Positions 27,101 through 42,100 of a stretch of DNA of 64,000 nt are shown here, one piece after another. Both the position numbers and the translations under genes were made by a program. The notes below the pieces were generated by a model. That model worked only from the letters and a program-made list of their open reading frames with translations. It searched no databases and was not told the origin of the DNA. The stretch is taken from assembly GCA_032622095.1 (NCBI GenBank), contig CP136064.1, positions 183,502,209 to 183,566,208 of the forward strand, given 5' to 3'. The stretch comes from Siphonodentalium dalli. Taxonomy: Eukaryota > Mollusca > Scaphopoda > Gadilida > Siphonodentaliidae. The stretch's first letter is position 1, and every line of letters starts with the position of its first letter.

Positions 27101-30100
27101 ATCCTTGAAAACACAAGAAGTCATGGTAACAGTTGTTAAAGGCCCACTTAATTTTCGAACCCCCAATTCACATTATGTATAATATATGCCATATTATATA
27201 CCATTTGAAAGAGTAAGCTCCAAAACATTGTATTTTCAACTTATTCAATGTAATAAACTGTGAACATGTTGTTTTTATTGAGAAACTGGTATCTGTTCTG
27301 TGGTCATGTTTATGCACAAAATCAATTATTTTCAATGCAAGGGAAATAACTCAATATATTTAGATATAGAGTTATTCCCCTCCCATTGAAAATACATATT
27401 TAGTTTGAATTCTGTTGCATTCTGGGAGCCAAATGGGGGGGGGGGGGAATTATTGTATTATTTCAGCTATTTTCTATTACTCTATGGGCACCTTACACAG
27501 ACATTCCAAATGGTGATGAATTATAGTATCTTAATCAAATTTAATGGCATAGATTGTTATTAAAACTGTATATCAAGGCACTCTAAAAAAATTATAATCG
27601 GCGACTCGAAAATTAAGTGAGCCCTTAAATGTCAGCTCTTCAGTACAGCTCTTCTCACTGACCAACATTGGAATGTGGTTCTAAATTATATTATAAATTA
27701 TAATTCTCTTCTAAAGAATATAGCTTTTGATCATGCAAATTTACTATATCTATAGTACATGTACTTGCAGACCAACAAGAATGTGTGTTTTAGCAAGGAT
27801 GTAGCTATCAGCTCATATATGGCAAAGCATTTGCATCAATATATCCTTGGCATAGCTAGGAATTAGGCAAAAAAAGTAAAACCATGCGTTGCTGCCTAAA
27901 TATACAAGTTATTATGAACTGCTCAGAGTAACTGATGGAACCTACCTAGAGATTTGCTGGACCAATATTTGGAAGAGAAATATCAGTTCATGATATGGAA
28001 TGCCAAGAGAAAGTAATTTTCCAGTTTCCAGTAAATTATTTGATAAATTTAATTAAATTGGAGATAAAGGAATGTTTCGTTGGACGTACTTGAATCAAGC
28101 ATGAAAACAGTATGTGAACTCTTTGGCAAACTGACTAGTTCACAAAGAGTATTCATGCTCAAATCTCTGAACGTTCAAAAACGTATGTTTATCTAATAAA
28201 CAGCCCTTGAAATTGGGAAGATATTGCTATGGGTTCCATAGCATTTCATTTAAAAAAATTCCAGGGGGAGAACCTCCGGACCCCCTCTATTGGGGACACC
28301 CCTTCCCAAGCCCACCCACATCGCTGGACTGTGACCATCCGGATGTGCCTACGGGGGTGTGACTAAACACCGCCCGGACCCCCCCCATATAGACTATATG
28401 AGTGATTTTAAGGGCAATATAAGTGCAGGGGTGTCATGGAAACCCACTCAGGGTCGCTATTAGCCCTCAAAATGCCGGCAATGGCGAAAATGTTCGCCGC
28501 GAAATGAAGCTAACAGCCCGGACCGCCCCTGCTGCGTCCAGGTGTGATTTTAGTATTCATATCTGTGCGAGGGTGTTAATGAAACCCAAATACGCACGGA
28601 GAGTGGTCAAGGTCAAACGGAAGTGCTGCTTATTAACCCCTAAACTTCCCAGATTCAGCCAGAATTACAAAATTGCGCTCCCAATAAACAAACTCACAGC
28701 CCGGACCCCCTTGATGTCCTCGTACTTCTAATAACTCCTTACATATGTGTTGTGGAACTACCCTCGACTACACTCACGAAGATACAAGGGCGAGTCGCCC
28801 ACAAATGCCTGGCAATTAACCCTCAAAATGCCGCCATCAACTATTATGTTTACCCATAACGACGCTGACAGCCCGGACCATCACGGTCCAGCCCGGACCA
28901 CCCATATGGACCATATGAGTGATTTTAAGGCCAATATAAGTGCAGGAGTGTCATGGAAACACACTCAGGGTCGCTATTAACCCTCAAAATGCCGGCATCG
29001 GCGAAAATGTTCGCCGCGAAATGAAGCTAACAGCCCGGACCGCCCCTGCTGCGTCCAGGTATGATTTTAGTATCCATATCTGTGCGAGTGTGTTAATGAA
29101 ACCCAAATACGCACGGAGAGTGGTCAAGGTCAAACGGAAGTGCCGCTTATTAACCCCTAAACTTCCCAGATTCATCCAGAATTACAAAATTGCGCCCCCA
29201 ATAAACAAACTCACAGCCCGGACCCCTTTATTGTCCTCGTACTTCTAATAACCCCTTACATATGTGTTGTGGAACTACCCTCGACTACACTCACGAAGAT
29301 ACAAGGGCGAGTCGCCCACGAATGCCTGGCAATTAACCCCCAAAATGCCGCCATCGCCGATTATATTTACCGATAACGACGCTGACAGCCCGGTCCAGCC
29401 CGGACCCCCCATATGGACTATATGAGTGATTTGAAGGCCAATATAAGTGCAGGAGTGTCATGGAAACACACTCAGGGTCGCTATTAACCCTCAAAATGCC
29501 AGCATCGGCAAAAATGTTCGCCGCGAAATGAAGCTAACAGCCCAGACCGCCCCTGCTGCGTCCAGGTATGATTTTAGTATCCATATCTGTGCGAGTGTGT
29601 TAATGAAACCCAAATACGCACGGAGAGTGGTCAAGGTCAAACGGAAATGCCGCTTATTAACCCCTAAACTTCCCAGATTCATCCAGAATTACAAAATTGC
29701 GCCCCCAATAAACAAACTCACAGCCCGGACCCCCTTATTGTCCTCGTACTTCTAATAACCCCTTACATATGTGTTGTGGAACTACCCTCGACTACACTCA
29801 CGAAGATACAAGGGCGAGTCGCCCACGAATGCCTGGCAATTAACCCCCAAAATGCCGCCATCGCCGATTATATTTACCGATAACGACGCTGACAGCCCGG
29901 ACCATCCCGGTCCAGCCTGGACCCCCCATATGGACTATATGAGTGATTTAAAGGCCAATATAAGTGCAGGAGTGTCATGGAAACACACTCAGGGTCGCTA
30001 TTAACCCTCAAAATGCCAGCATTGGCGAAAATGTTCACCGCGAAATGAAGCTAACAGCCCGGACCGACCCTGCTGCGTCCAGGTATGATTTTAGTATCCA

Positions 30101-33100
30101 TATCTGTGCGAGGGTGTTAATGAAACCCAAATACGCTGGAGAGTGGTCAAGGTCAAATGGAGGTGCCGCTTATTAACCCCTAAACTTGTCAGATTCAGCC
30201 AGAATTACAAAATTGTGCCCCCAATAAACAAACTCACAGCCCGGACCCCCTTAATGTCCTCGTACTTCTAATAACTCCTTACATATGTGTTATGGTACTA
30301 CCCTCGACTACACTCACGAAGATACAAGGGCGAGTGTATGGTTGATTGGAGCACATGTACCATGGTATCTCAATAAAATATGTGACAACAGGTAAATTTA
30401 GCTTGAGATGATTCCATCATTGCTGTATACAAATGATGGCTGACCTATATACAGATGACTTATATTATTTATAAAATAACATGTGCTCCGACAGGGTGAA
30501 TCCGATTCATTTTTTTTTTGACTACTTTCAATTCGTTTGACGTAGCTGCTTCTTTTAATTATTAAGAGGAATTAATAGGCTTTCAATGCAAATAGGAAAC
30601 ATCAAGTACATGTATCTTCCATCGAAATGAACTCGATGTGATTTTAGAACTACCACTGCATTTATTTTGGTGTGGCAAGAGGTGCCTAAGTGTATATATA
30701 TTTTAATATAATTATTATGTTACCTGGAAGTCCATCTCTGCCTGGTTCACCATCGATACCTGGGGTACCGGATTCACCCTTTTGACCTTGTAATCCTGGT
30801 AACCCTTCAAATCCATGATCTCCATGTCGACCTTGTTCTCCATCAATCACCTCACCGGAATTACCCTGTAAACCAGATTAGATAGTTCTCTTTCATTACG
30901 TTTCAAACAAACCCATTGAGCTCATTACCGGTATGTTGTGCATTGGCGAGTTGAAATTGGAATATAGGCAGTGTTCGTGCGGATGGTAGCATTGGGGCCA
31001 TTGGCCCCAAAAATATATGAAATGGCCTAAAAATTGTCACCAATGGCCCATAAAAAAAATTCTACAATGGAAAACATATCCAATTATTCTGTCGAGACAT
31101 GCAGAGCAGCTGGGAAGTCACCAATGTAACTAAACACAGTACTTGGATTAACTGTAGGATAACAAAACTTGTGCATCGCTTGCTGCCAACTTTTGATGCT
31201 TTATCCATCAGTAAACAACATACGAGTACAAGTTGTCTCAAATAAATGTGAGTTGCATAAGTCATAATAGATAGCATGCGTAAATGCAAGTTTGATTTCG
31301 ATAGAGCAGTCGACAAAAGTTTAAAAGAATTAACCGACATCAATAAACATCTATCTATATCTTGTTAACCCTTTGCATACTAAATAGCCATTGATGACTA
31401 GTTCCCATAGGAAATGTTCAGATAACAAGTTCAACAAATGACAATAAGTCAATTGTTGAACTTATTATCTGAACATTTCTCACTGATGAATATTAATATG
31501 TATTATCTGTTTTTTTTTGTCTGTCATCTGCATTTATTACCTGAACACCACACCAAATGAATATTAGAACGTTCCAATGTATACTTGTGTAACTGAATGG
31601 GATAATCCACTTCGTTTAGACAGGGTTAAATAGAATATATTAAACCCAATTGTTTTACTGTTACTCAGTTTTGAATTCCAGAAATACAGTAATGCCCTAA
31701 ATAAACGACTCAGTTATAGCTTTCCGGTGAATGGCAACAAGCCATATTTCCGACTAAATCCTGAAAAATTACCCATAATTCTGCTGTGGTTAAGGAGTCG
31801 ATTATTTAGGGCATTACTGTATAAATGGCCCATGTAATTTTCAAATGGCACAAAAAAATATTGAGAATGGCCCAACAAAGTGATGAGTTATTACTTTTTT
31901 TTATTTAAACATACTTTATTCCAACACAAAGACAATACATACAGATACATAAACATAACAAAATTAATAGTATAGTTGACATAAAATTGTTGGTGTATGT
32001 TATCGGAGATTTGCAGGCAGTTTATATCGGTTGGAAACGGAGACGACAGTAAGCTATAAGCTTTTTTTGGTCGTTCCGCTCACTTAGAAAGATGAACCCA
32101 ATATTCTTAAAATGGTAATATGTATACAAGATATTGGTACCATGCTGTCTCATGAATATCTCATTCAGACAGCATGGGACCAATATCTTGTATCTGGTCA
32201 TTGCTTTTTTTTTTGATTGGGTATTTAGTGGCTGATTGATTATATGTTCATTATAATGTATTGAAATTGTATGATAGGTAGGTGTGATGTTAGGAGGTGT
32301 GAAGAGTATATGATGGATTGTAAGGAACTGTGGCAGAGGAGAGGAATAGCGAGGAAGAGAGAGAGAGAGCGACATAAAGAGCGAGAGAGAAAGAAAGAAA
32401 GGGTAGGAAGAGGAATAATGCTTATTAATGGTTTTAATGATTTTAAAGATACATCACCAGTGTAACCAACGCATAGTGCAATGTACCGGAGTCGAGATCA
32501 CAGGGAAAACTTAAGAGAAACGTCTTGTTCTGAGGATGTACTTCTGGAACTTTTCAAAAATTTGCAGATTTATGTGTTTATTTAAGGTGACATCTCCATT
32601 TAGGAATAAGTTTGTTGTAATGTTAACAAAATCAGGTATATTCTCTAAAAGTATTTCACGAGCTAATATATAATGTGGGCATTGGAATATGAAGTGTTCG
32701 CAATCCTTGATCTGACCACACATACAGAGGTTTGTATCGGATATATGGTTTTCCAGTTTGTGGGCATTTAAATCACTGCATTTAGCTCTTAGTCGTGAAT
32801 GTTGAATCTGGGCACTTCGCGTGTAACAGAACAAGAACCAAGGTTTTTTCGGGGTTATATTTGAGTTTATCAATTGCTTAAATTCATGTGAATCTTCTGT
32901 ATTTTGCAAGTTTGGATCAAGTGTGTTCCAGTTTCTTGCCGTTGCTAGGACAAATGATTTGCGATGAGACTCACTGTTATGTTTCGGTAAACGGAATTCA
33001 TTTGCATTTCGGGTTTCTTTGTCCAAGACTTCAAATACTTTGAAGCCAACACTTCCAATCAGGGAGAACTGCTTTCAATTCACTGAGAAAGGATTGGTAA

Positions 33101-36100
33101 CCAAGGACACACCATAAACACTCTAAGTAATTTTGACCAAGGACAATCGACTCGCGTAAAAATTAACCCTTCCCAAACTCCCACGGTGGTGACTTGGTCA
33201 CTTGCATCTTTATCGGTAAATACAAGCAACAAATAACTAAGTCGTTGTTAGGACTTGTCCAATTAGAATCGAGGAAAATGAGAGAGAAAAATAGAGGTGC
33301 AAATTATATGTGTATAACTTACCGAGTAACCTTTAAGACCAGGGAACCCAGACAGACCTTCTCTGCCAATTTCTCCTGGGTATCCTTCCTCGCCATTCAT
33401 ACCAATCAGTCCATCCATACCAGGCAATCCAGAATAACCTTTCTCACCAAATCGACCTGAAAAATTATCCAATTCAGATGATAGTTTATACCTACAAAAC
33501 AAGTCTTGTGCCATTCCTTAATTTGCAAACTACTTGATCTAAAACTAGTGTATTATAGGTAACCATTATAGGAAACTCAGACAAAGTCAGAGTAATGCAC
33601 TGGCAGGTTGACCAAGATGGTGAAGATGGTGATCTGCAACATTGGGAACCTTGATTATGCTTTGTGTCGTCTGCCAATTTGGGAATATAGAGAATCTAAA
33701 CTAAATTTAGACAGAAAAAGAAGCGTTATAAAGATGTTTCTAATGAAACTAAAAAAACTTGTTCATTTGATAATAAAGATACTTTCAGAGAAGATGAAGC
33801 TTAAGCAGAATGAGGTCCTCAGAGGGTGCATTTAGAGATGCTAGCCACTGTGAGGCTAACCAATTTATTTCCTGGCAACCAAAAACACATTCTTCTGACC
33901 CATGCCAAAAATAAAAATAAACAAAAGAATAAATATATCAACAGCCGCATCATAAAACAGACTTACCAATTTATCAAGCCTAATTTGTTTCAACATGTAA
34001 CCCCAATAAGATGTTTTATTTTCTTTGGCCTAAATTGTTGTGATGGGTACACAGCTTCCGACTGCCAATTTGGGAATATAGAGAATCTAAACTAAATTTA
34101 GACAGAAAAAGAAGCTTTATAAAGATGTTTCTAATGAAACTAAAAAAACTTGTTCATTTGATAATAAAGATACTTTCAGAGAAGATGAAGCATAAGCAGA
34201 ATGAGGTCCTCAGAGGGTGCATTTAGAGATGCTAGCTACTGTGAGGCCAACCAATTTATTTCCTGGCAACCAAAAACACATTCTTCTGACCCATGCCAAA
34301 AATAAAAAGAAACAAAAGAATAAATATATCAACAGCCGCATCATAAAACAGACTTACCAATGTATCAAGCCTAATTTGTTTCAACATGTAACCCCAATAA
34401 GATGTTTTATTTTCTTTGGCCTAAATTGTTGTGACGGGTACACAGCTTCCGACTGATAGAGTGAACCAGTAAACAGGCTTTTAAAAGTGTGGAATTTTCT
34501 ATTCTAACTATTTAGTACAAACTTGGCACAACTTGAAAACAAGTTTATAATAATTCAACCTATGCTACAGGAGTCGAATATTTCGGGCATTACTGTAGTA
34601 AGTTCACAAAATGTTAAGTTTACAAACCTGCAGGGCCATCAAACCCAGGTGTTCCTGGTCGACCCCTGGCTCCACGCCTTCCATGTCCAGGTTCACCAGG
34701 GTCACCAGGCAAACCGGGTAGTCCATCGTATCCATTGTTGGCAGGCATTCCCTTAAGACCAGATAAACCGGGGAATCCCGACAGACCTGCAAGACCTCTC
34801 TGTCCTTTCTCACCTGTTATAAAGAGTTCACTTTCTTAAATAAATCAATTTATTATGCGGATAGTCCAAAATAATTTTTGTAGATGATGTTCAACAGGTG
34901 TGAGGACCCAGTATGGTGGGGTTATAGTAGGACTGTGCAAATAACTTATTTTTGTTCGAATAAAATCTTGAATGAAATGGTAGGAAAATATTGAAACTCT
35001 AATTGTCAGTCGCAAATACGCCATATATACTATCAGTTGGAGCATAATGTATTCTATAATTCCTGCGAAGTCTACACACATTGACTAAATTGTTCGGGTG
35101 ATAAACAAATTGTTATCATTATCACAAGCTGGACATGGAACACTGTAATACTGCATACAAGCAACACCTGACAGATTATGGCATAGCTGGAACATGTGAC
35201 AATTAAAATCAAAATTCTGACGAGCCAGTTGGTTTTATATATCGTGCTCCAGTCGCGTTATCTTGGACTTTGTCATTTTCACACGATTAGGCTGGCAGGA
35301 CCCGTGTCTGGCTCGATGTATAAAACGGGCCTCAGAAGTGTAAAGAAATACATAAGAATCAGAATCATGATTCTTAGTTCGATTCTCTTGAAAACAGCGG
35401 ATTCGCTGTAGAAATGCTATATTTTGATTCTCGTAAAATTTTAGGGATTTTAAGGCCTTATAAGTACATGTACATCCTGCTTGTGCCTTCAAATAAAGCT
35501 TTGTTTTTCGTAACTTATCGGCAAATTTTGATTCTCTTGAAAACAGCTGATTAGTTGATTCTCGCAAAATTTAAGGCCTGACATGTATATATACATCCTG
35601 CTTGTGCCTTCAAATAAAGCTTTGTTTTTCGTAACTTAACCGCTGAACTAAGAATGTTTTTTTCTAGAATATAAGTTCCTTCTATTTTATGCGGTAATCT
35701 ACCATGATTAAGAACACACATTTAATGATATTTCAGGAAGACGAGAGTAGAAAACACTAGAATGAAGACATCGTCGATCCGATTCTAAATTTTCAAATTT
35801 TCGTCCAGCGCCAACCCTGTTTATTTCATGGGAGTTGCTACCATGTGTTGATTGTAATGAAATCTTGGTTTATTTTCAACAAGACTGCCCTGGTCATAGG
35901 GCTAATAAGCGCATCAAGATTAACATACTGGCAATATCCATTGACTCTCCACGGGTACACAGTTAACAGGCAAGTTAACAACGGTAATTGCGGTATGAAA
36001 TTGCTTGCTGAAGGCTACATTGCGATGTTTGGCATTCAGTGGCAGAATACAAGACTCGCAAAGTTTTCACACCATGAAGGAAGAAATCGGAACAAACCTA

Positions 36101-39100
36101 TATTCAACCTTGGCCAACACTTTCTCAAATGTAGGCAATATACCAAATTTAATAAAATTTGGTCAAATAGATATGCCAGTTTTGAATTTACGCACTACAA
36201 TGCGCTGTTTCAAAGTGCGCATGTTCAAAACTGAGAAAAAATAACAATAACCTTGAAATTTAAATATGATTATGTAATTAACAAGGCGTGTCTTCACCAG
36301 ACCTGTTACCCTCAAAAAATATTTTCCGGGAGATTGGTCACGATTTTCCGTGAGATTGGGGTCACCGTCCGGGAGATTTTAAATAAATTGGATTCCTTTT
36401 GCATTTTTTTAATTTCAATAAAGAAAAAAAAAAAAAAAAATTCTTATTATCTATCACACAGAAACATTCAAGTTTGATAACAAATTAACAAAGTATTCTT
36501 CAGGAAAACAGTTACTGTGCAGTTATACATTTTATTGTCTCATTTATAGAGAAAACATTGCAGGCCACGACGTATCAACAACCGTAAACTACTTTCGGTT
36601 TTATTCAGATCTCACGAGATTTCAACTGTCATGTTAAAAAGTACAATTCAGGAACGGACATGTAAAGTTTAAAATCTAGAACGTATGTTTATTTTGAATT
36701 ATATCATACCATTTCAAGAGACCACGAGTCCTTCAACTTTGAATCGTATCGTCGGCGTTTTGCCGGTCTTTCCACAGAATCAGACATTTCAAAAATATAA
36801 TGTATGGTCGCCAATTTACTGAGACATATATAAATGACCATATTCAATGGGCTTCCTATATATATAGGGGTCATGCATAAAGCTCGTTTGTAATCCAATA
36901 TGAAAACAATCTGGCATAGTTAATATTAGTTATATAACGTGAGGTTGCTCATCTCATTCATCCTTGTTAAAACATGTGGGTGACAAACCATTTATTGCCA
37001 GACTAATTACCCGTGGCACTTTGGCAGCTACTCCAAGCAATCGCGTTATTATTGCGTAACAGCAGTGTCTGCACTGGACGCTAAACAATCGCACCCAGGT
37101 AGTCTCGCATATTCTCGCTTACCGCGTTATTAGTACAACGAAAACGAAAGCAACTTTTAATTATTTGTTTGTTTGAGAAGATTGTTGCAAACCGTGAGAG
37201 AGTCTCACGGCGAATCCGTGACAAGTAACAGGTCTGGTCTTCACTAATTTTAGACTGTTTTCTGTATTCCACGAGAATTAAAATCTTATTTGTGGTTGAA
37301 GGAAAAGAAGGAAAAAGATCGTACAAAACAAATAAACTTACCAGGTAGAGCATCAAGTCCAGGTTCTCCATCAAAACCAGCCAGTCCGAACTCACCTGAA
37401 ACATGGTTTTAGTTTAGTTTAAAGTGATATTATGTACTTATTTACCTTCATATTATAACATACACTATTAACAGAGCATAGAAAGGATAAAATCAAATAT
37501 TAGACACTAAGAACAAAGCCATCAAGAATTTTTTTTTTTTTTATCAGTTTGTCCCGCTAGAAGTTGAACCATACATCACCTCTTTCGTAAACTTAACACA
37601 CTTGGCAAGAAGTGAAAACTTGATTGATATCGCTTGATGTATCCATTAACCATTAGTCGACTCTGCGATGAAACAGGGTCAGTTCCATGCTAATCCAGGT
37701 TCATTTATGAATTGTATCTAACCTAGGATATCAGAATAGTTGCTCAACATCGGCATATACATTGTTTATGCAAAGTTTATCTTTTAGCTCAGTTTTATTT
37801 ATAAATGAAAGTGTCAATGACACTGTAGCTCAACTTGGAAAGGGAATAATTTAATATATTACAGTCAATGGAGCGATTAGGAATGTGGAAAGTTGAATGT
37901 CTAATACTAGTTTATAGACATGAAGAGAAAAGTAAAATCCAAGATGGCTGCTGGCGGCCATGTTTTCGGCCGAATGACCCCAAAATGAGTCGTTCCCATC
38001 TACACGTCATCGTTAACATCAATGACAAATTTTATGACGATCAGACTCAAGGTACGACCTGTGGCCCGTGCTAATGGATCAAATTTTGAAATCCAAGATG
38101 GCCACTGGCGGCCATGTTTTTTGTCCGAATGACCCCAAAATGACTTTCAACAGCCATGAAATTTTTTATGATGATCAGACTAAAGGTACGACCTGTAGCC
38201 CGTGGTAAAGGAGTTAGTCATACAAAGAGTAAAATCCAAGTTGGCTGCTGGCGGCCATGTTATTTGGCCAAATGACTCGTTCCCATCTACATGTCATTAT
38301 TAACATTCATGAATAATTTTATGATGATCAGACTAAAGGTACGACCTGTAGCCCGTGCTAAAGAATTTAGTCATACAAAGAGTAAAATCCAAGATGGCTG
38401 CTGGCGGCCATGTTTTTCGCCAAACGACCCCAAAATTACTCGTTCCCATCTACATGTCAATATTAACATCCATGACAAATTTCATGATGATCAGACGAAC
38501 AGTACGACCTGTGGCCCGTGCTAATGGATTAAATTTTGAAATCCAAGATGGCTGCTGGCGGCCATGTTTTTTGTCCGAATGACCCCAAAATGACTCGTTC
38601 CCATCTACATTCCAATTTCAACAGCCATGACAAATTTTATGATGATCAGACTAAATGTACGACCTGTAGCCCGTGCTAAAGGATTTAGTCATACAAAGAG
38701 TAAAATCCAAGATGGCTGCTGGCGGCCATGTTTTTCGCCAAATGACCCCAAAATTACTCGTTCCCATCTACATGTCAATATTAACATCCATGACAAATTT
38801 CATGATGATCAGACGAACAGTACGACCTGTGGCCCGTGCTAATGGATTAAATTTTGAAATCCAAGATGGCTGCTGGCGGCCATGTTTTTTGTCCAAATGA
38901 CCCCAAAATTACTCGTTCCCATCTACATGTCAATATTAACATCCATGACAAATTTCATGATGATCAGACAAACAGTACGACCTGTGGCCCGTGCTAATGG
39001 ATTAAATTTTAAAATCCAAGATGGCCGCTGGCGGCCATGTTTTTTGTCCGAATGACCCCAAAATGACTCGTTCCCATCTACATTCCAATATCAACAGCCA

Positions 39101-42100
39101 TGACAAATTTTATGATGATCAGACTAAAGGTACGACCTGTAGCCCCTGTGCTAAAGGATTTAGTCATACAAAGAGTAAAATCCAAGATGGCTGCTGGCGG
39201 CCATGTTTTTTGCCCGAATAACCCAAAAATGACTTGTTCCCATCTACATGTCATTGTTAACATCCATGACATATTTTATGATGATCTGACTAAAGGTACG
39301 ACCTGTAGCCCGTGCTAAAGGATTTAGTCATGCAAAGAGTAAAATCGAAGATGGCTGCTGGCGGCCATGTTTTTTGGCCGAATGACCCCAACATTACTCG
39401 TTCCCATCTACATGTCAATATTAACATCCATGACAAATTTCATGACGATCAGACGAACAGTACGGCCTGTAGCCCGTGCTAATGGATTGAATTTTGAAAT
39501 CTAAGATGGCCGCTGGCGGCCATGTTATTTTTCCGAATGACCCCAAAATGAATCATTCCGGTACAAATGTTGATGTCAACAGCTATGACAAATTTCATAA
39601 TGATCCGATCAAAGGTACGACCTGTAGCCTCTATTGTTGACGCCTTACGCACACACGGACGACGGACGACAAAGCCATGGCAATAGCTCAAACTTTACAA
39701 TGTAAAGTTGAGCTAATAATAGGCCATGATTATATAGACAGTTTACTTGAATTGAATCCTTTTATACAAACTAAACAAAGTTTAAATATAAAACTATTAA
39801 TATGTAGTGAACGGGATTGTTAATAATCCCTTTAAACATAGTTTATTAATTAGATGTAATATAGCTGATATTGCTCAAAATTTGGCTGTTAATTCGCCAA
39901 ATTCAACTGATAACTCACTTTTTTCAACATCACATGCTTTGAAGTAACATAATTTTTTCGGTGATCAAATCTATGGATACGTTCCATGTGGTGACTTGTA
40001 ACAGTATCAGAACAAGTTCCTGTTAACAGCGTCTATAGAAAACAACGTTCCGGTTGACTCGATTACGCAACTCCTGGCAGTGAGGGGTTGTATTTTACCC
40101 GCATTGTCAATGGCACCATTCAAAATTTGTGCACGCTTCATTGACCGATGCTGGTGAATCAAAAACTAAAATTAGCAGCTCTCGGCCAACCTCTTTCAGC
40201 GACAAATATTCGACTTAAATTACAATCAAACTTAACAGCAACAGAATGGCCTCTGGGTGGTTAGTATAGTTGATCTAATTAAGACAAGGTTATCATTTAG
40301 GGAGCATGTCAAAACCTATTTCGCATATGCGAAAAAAATGCGATAAAACTGCGAAAAATGTGGCGTCATTGACGTTGTTTTTTCCAACATTATTGGAGTT
40401 TTTTCGTCATTATCGCACGGCGTATCGTTGTACGTTTTCGTAATTTATTTGTCATTTTCGCTGTCTTGGTTCGATGTTTTCGCAATTATCGCAGTTTTGC
40501 TCAAATGTTCGCTGTTCTGTATCGCCATATTTTCGCAGTGTTTGTTTTCATCAAGATCGCAGCATTATTTCCGTCAATATTGCTGTTGTGTCGATATGAT
40601 TGGCAGGACAGTTTGTGTTCAATAAATACTCCATAGTCGCAGTTTTATACCGATGTGTCACGAACGGGAAGATGTCGGTGTCCATGCTGAAATTTCTCAG
40701 ATCGGAGTTTTTCTCATAAGAATTCCAATGATTTAATCGGAGTATTCTCCGATATGAAAACAATTCCGATTTGATCGGAGTTTATATATGTAGGCCTATT
40801 AGTAAATTTCTCCAATCTACTGAAATCTCCGATTTGGTTAATATCGGACAATTCAAACTTCGTTTAATAATGAACTATTATTAATAGAAGATTAAAGTCC
40901 CAAATAAATGATTCCCAGACCCAATTTATATAATAGGATAGGCCTACACAATCATTTCCTACGTTTTGATGTCACACGGTGGCCGCAAATCCGTGGGTTT
41001 ACAGCAGTGATATTGTATCACTGGTTTACAGTAAATGTTACAGTACAGGTTGAAGTCCCCCAAAATCTCGTGCAATAATTGCTACACCGTCGCATTAATA
41101 CTGCAGAGTGGTACCGTAAACAATGCAAATTTTGATTTCGAAAATCGTTTTTGTGTGTGATTATGTAACTTGTCTTCATTTTGGGTAAACCGTCACCATT
41201 TAATTGTGCGAACTATTATGAATAAAAGAATACAGCCGAGGACGACAATAAATTATTCCACAACCCCGATTTATAGTATACTTTCCGTATGCCACGTAGA
41301 GTTAATTTCTACAGTTTCAATCTGTCTTTCTAGACCAGACACATATTTTAATGTGGACACATATTTTAATGTTTACGGCATCGTTGCATTCTCGTTTTAG
41401 TCTATGGCATTCTGAAAGTACCGTAAACCTGGTGGTGGTTTTGTTGTAAACAATGCTTCCATTTTCGCAATTTAAGTATGAAATCATTGTTAGATAGATA
41501 TCGGAGCGCAGCGTTATCATGATTAATTCGTCGGTGACTTTTATTTCAAATCTACACATTTTATTCAATATATATCAGCGATCAGATGCGACAAAGTTAA
41601 GTTAATATAAAACATATAGAATAGTTTGGAATCTCCACGAATTGCACGTGTTATGTTGTGCTATTTTTAGCACTGTAATTTCCCAGGCCAACCCTAGTTT
41701 CGTCTGTGGGTAGCATTGACTGGCCGAGGAGTTGAGTGTTATGTTTTTCTCGATTCTTTATTGAATGAATAATAAAAACATGGATAATGATATACATACC
41801 ATTATAAAACAATGAACTTATGGGGTATGGCTCTCTCTCTATACATATATGTCTGGCGTTGATACAATGTGATGAGGGCTTGTTCTATATCGGGCATATT
41901 GCTTCAAATGCTGGATGGCCGGTTGTCGCTCCCGTTGTGGGTGGGTGCAGCTGGTTTAAAATTTCTGTGTGATTTCATCTTTTTTCTGTTAGATGTGTGA
42001 TACCTGGGGTTGTGTAAACCCTAACTTCTTCGTACTGTCGACCTGTGTAAACTGCTGGTCTAATATTTTCCCAACTGCGTATATGTCCGCTAGCGATAGA

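Noticed and set aside
28423-30176. Repeated 102-codon ORFs as a gene family
   Set aside because: They follow the satellite period exactly. Differences between units change amino acids freely and one unit is frameshifted, so conserved length is explained by recent duplication.
32271-32465. Arg/Glu/Lys-rich ORF
   Set aside because: It is produced by a GAGA/GAAA purine-rich simple repeat on the antisense strand of the LINE 3' UTR.
34571-34596. A complete MITE next to exon 34,628
   Set aside because: Only the last about 26 bp of the right tip can be aligned. The rest is absent.
35845-36234. 129-codon plus-strand ORF
   Set aside because: No recognisable domain, antisense to the collagen gene, and no coding-like bias that I can see.
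38355-39318. Repeated short ORFs with [16 protein letters not shown] words
   Set aside because: Frames created by the CCAAGATGGCNGCTGGCGGCCATGTT satellite, present in both arrays and without independent coding evidence.
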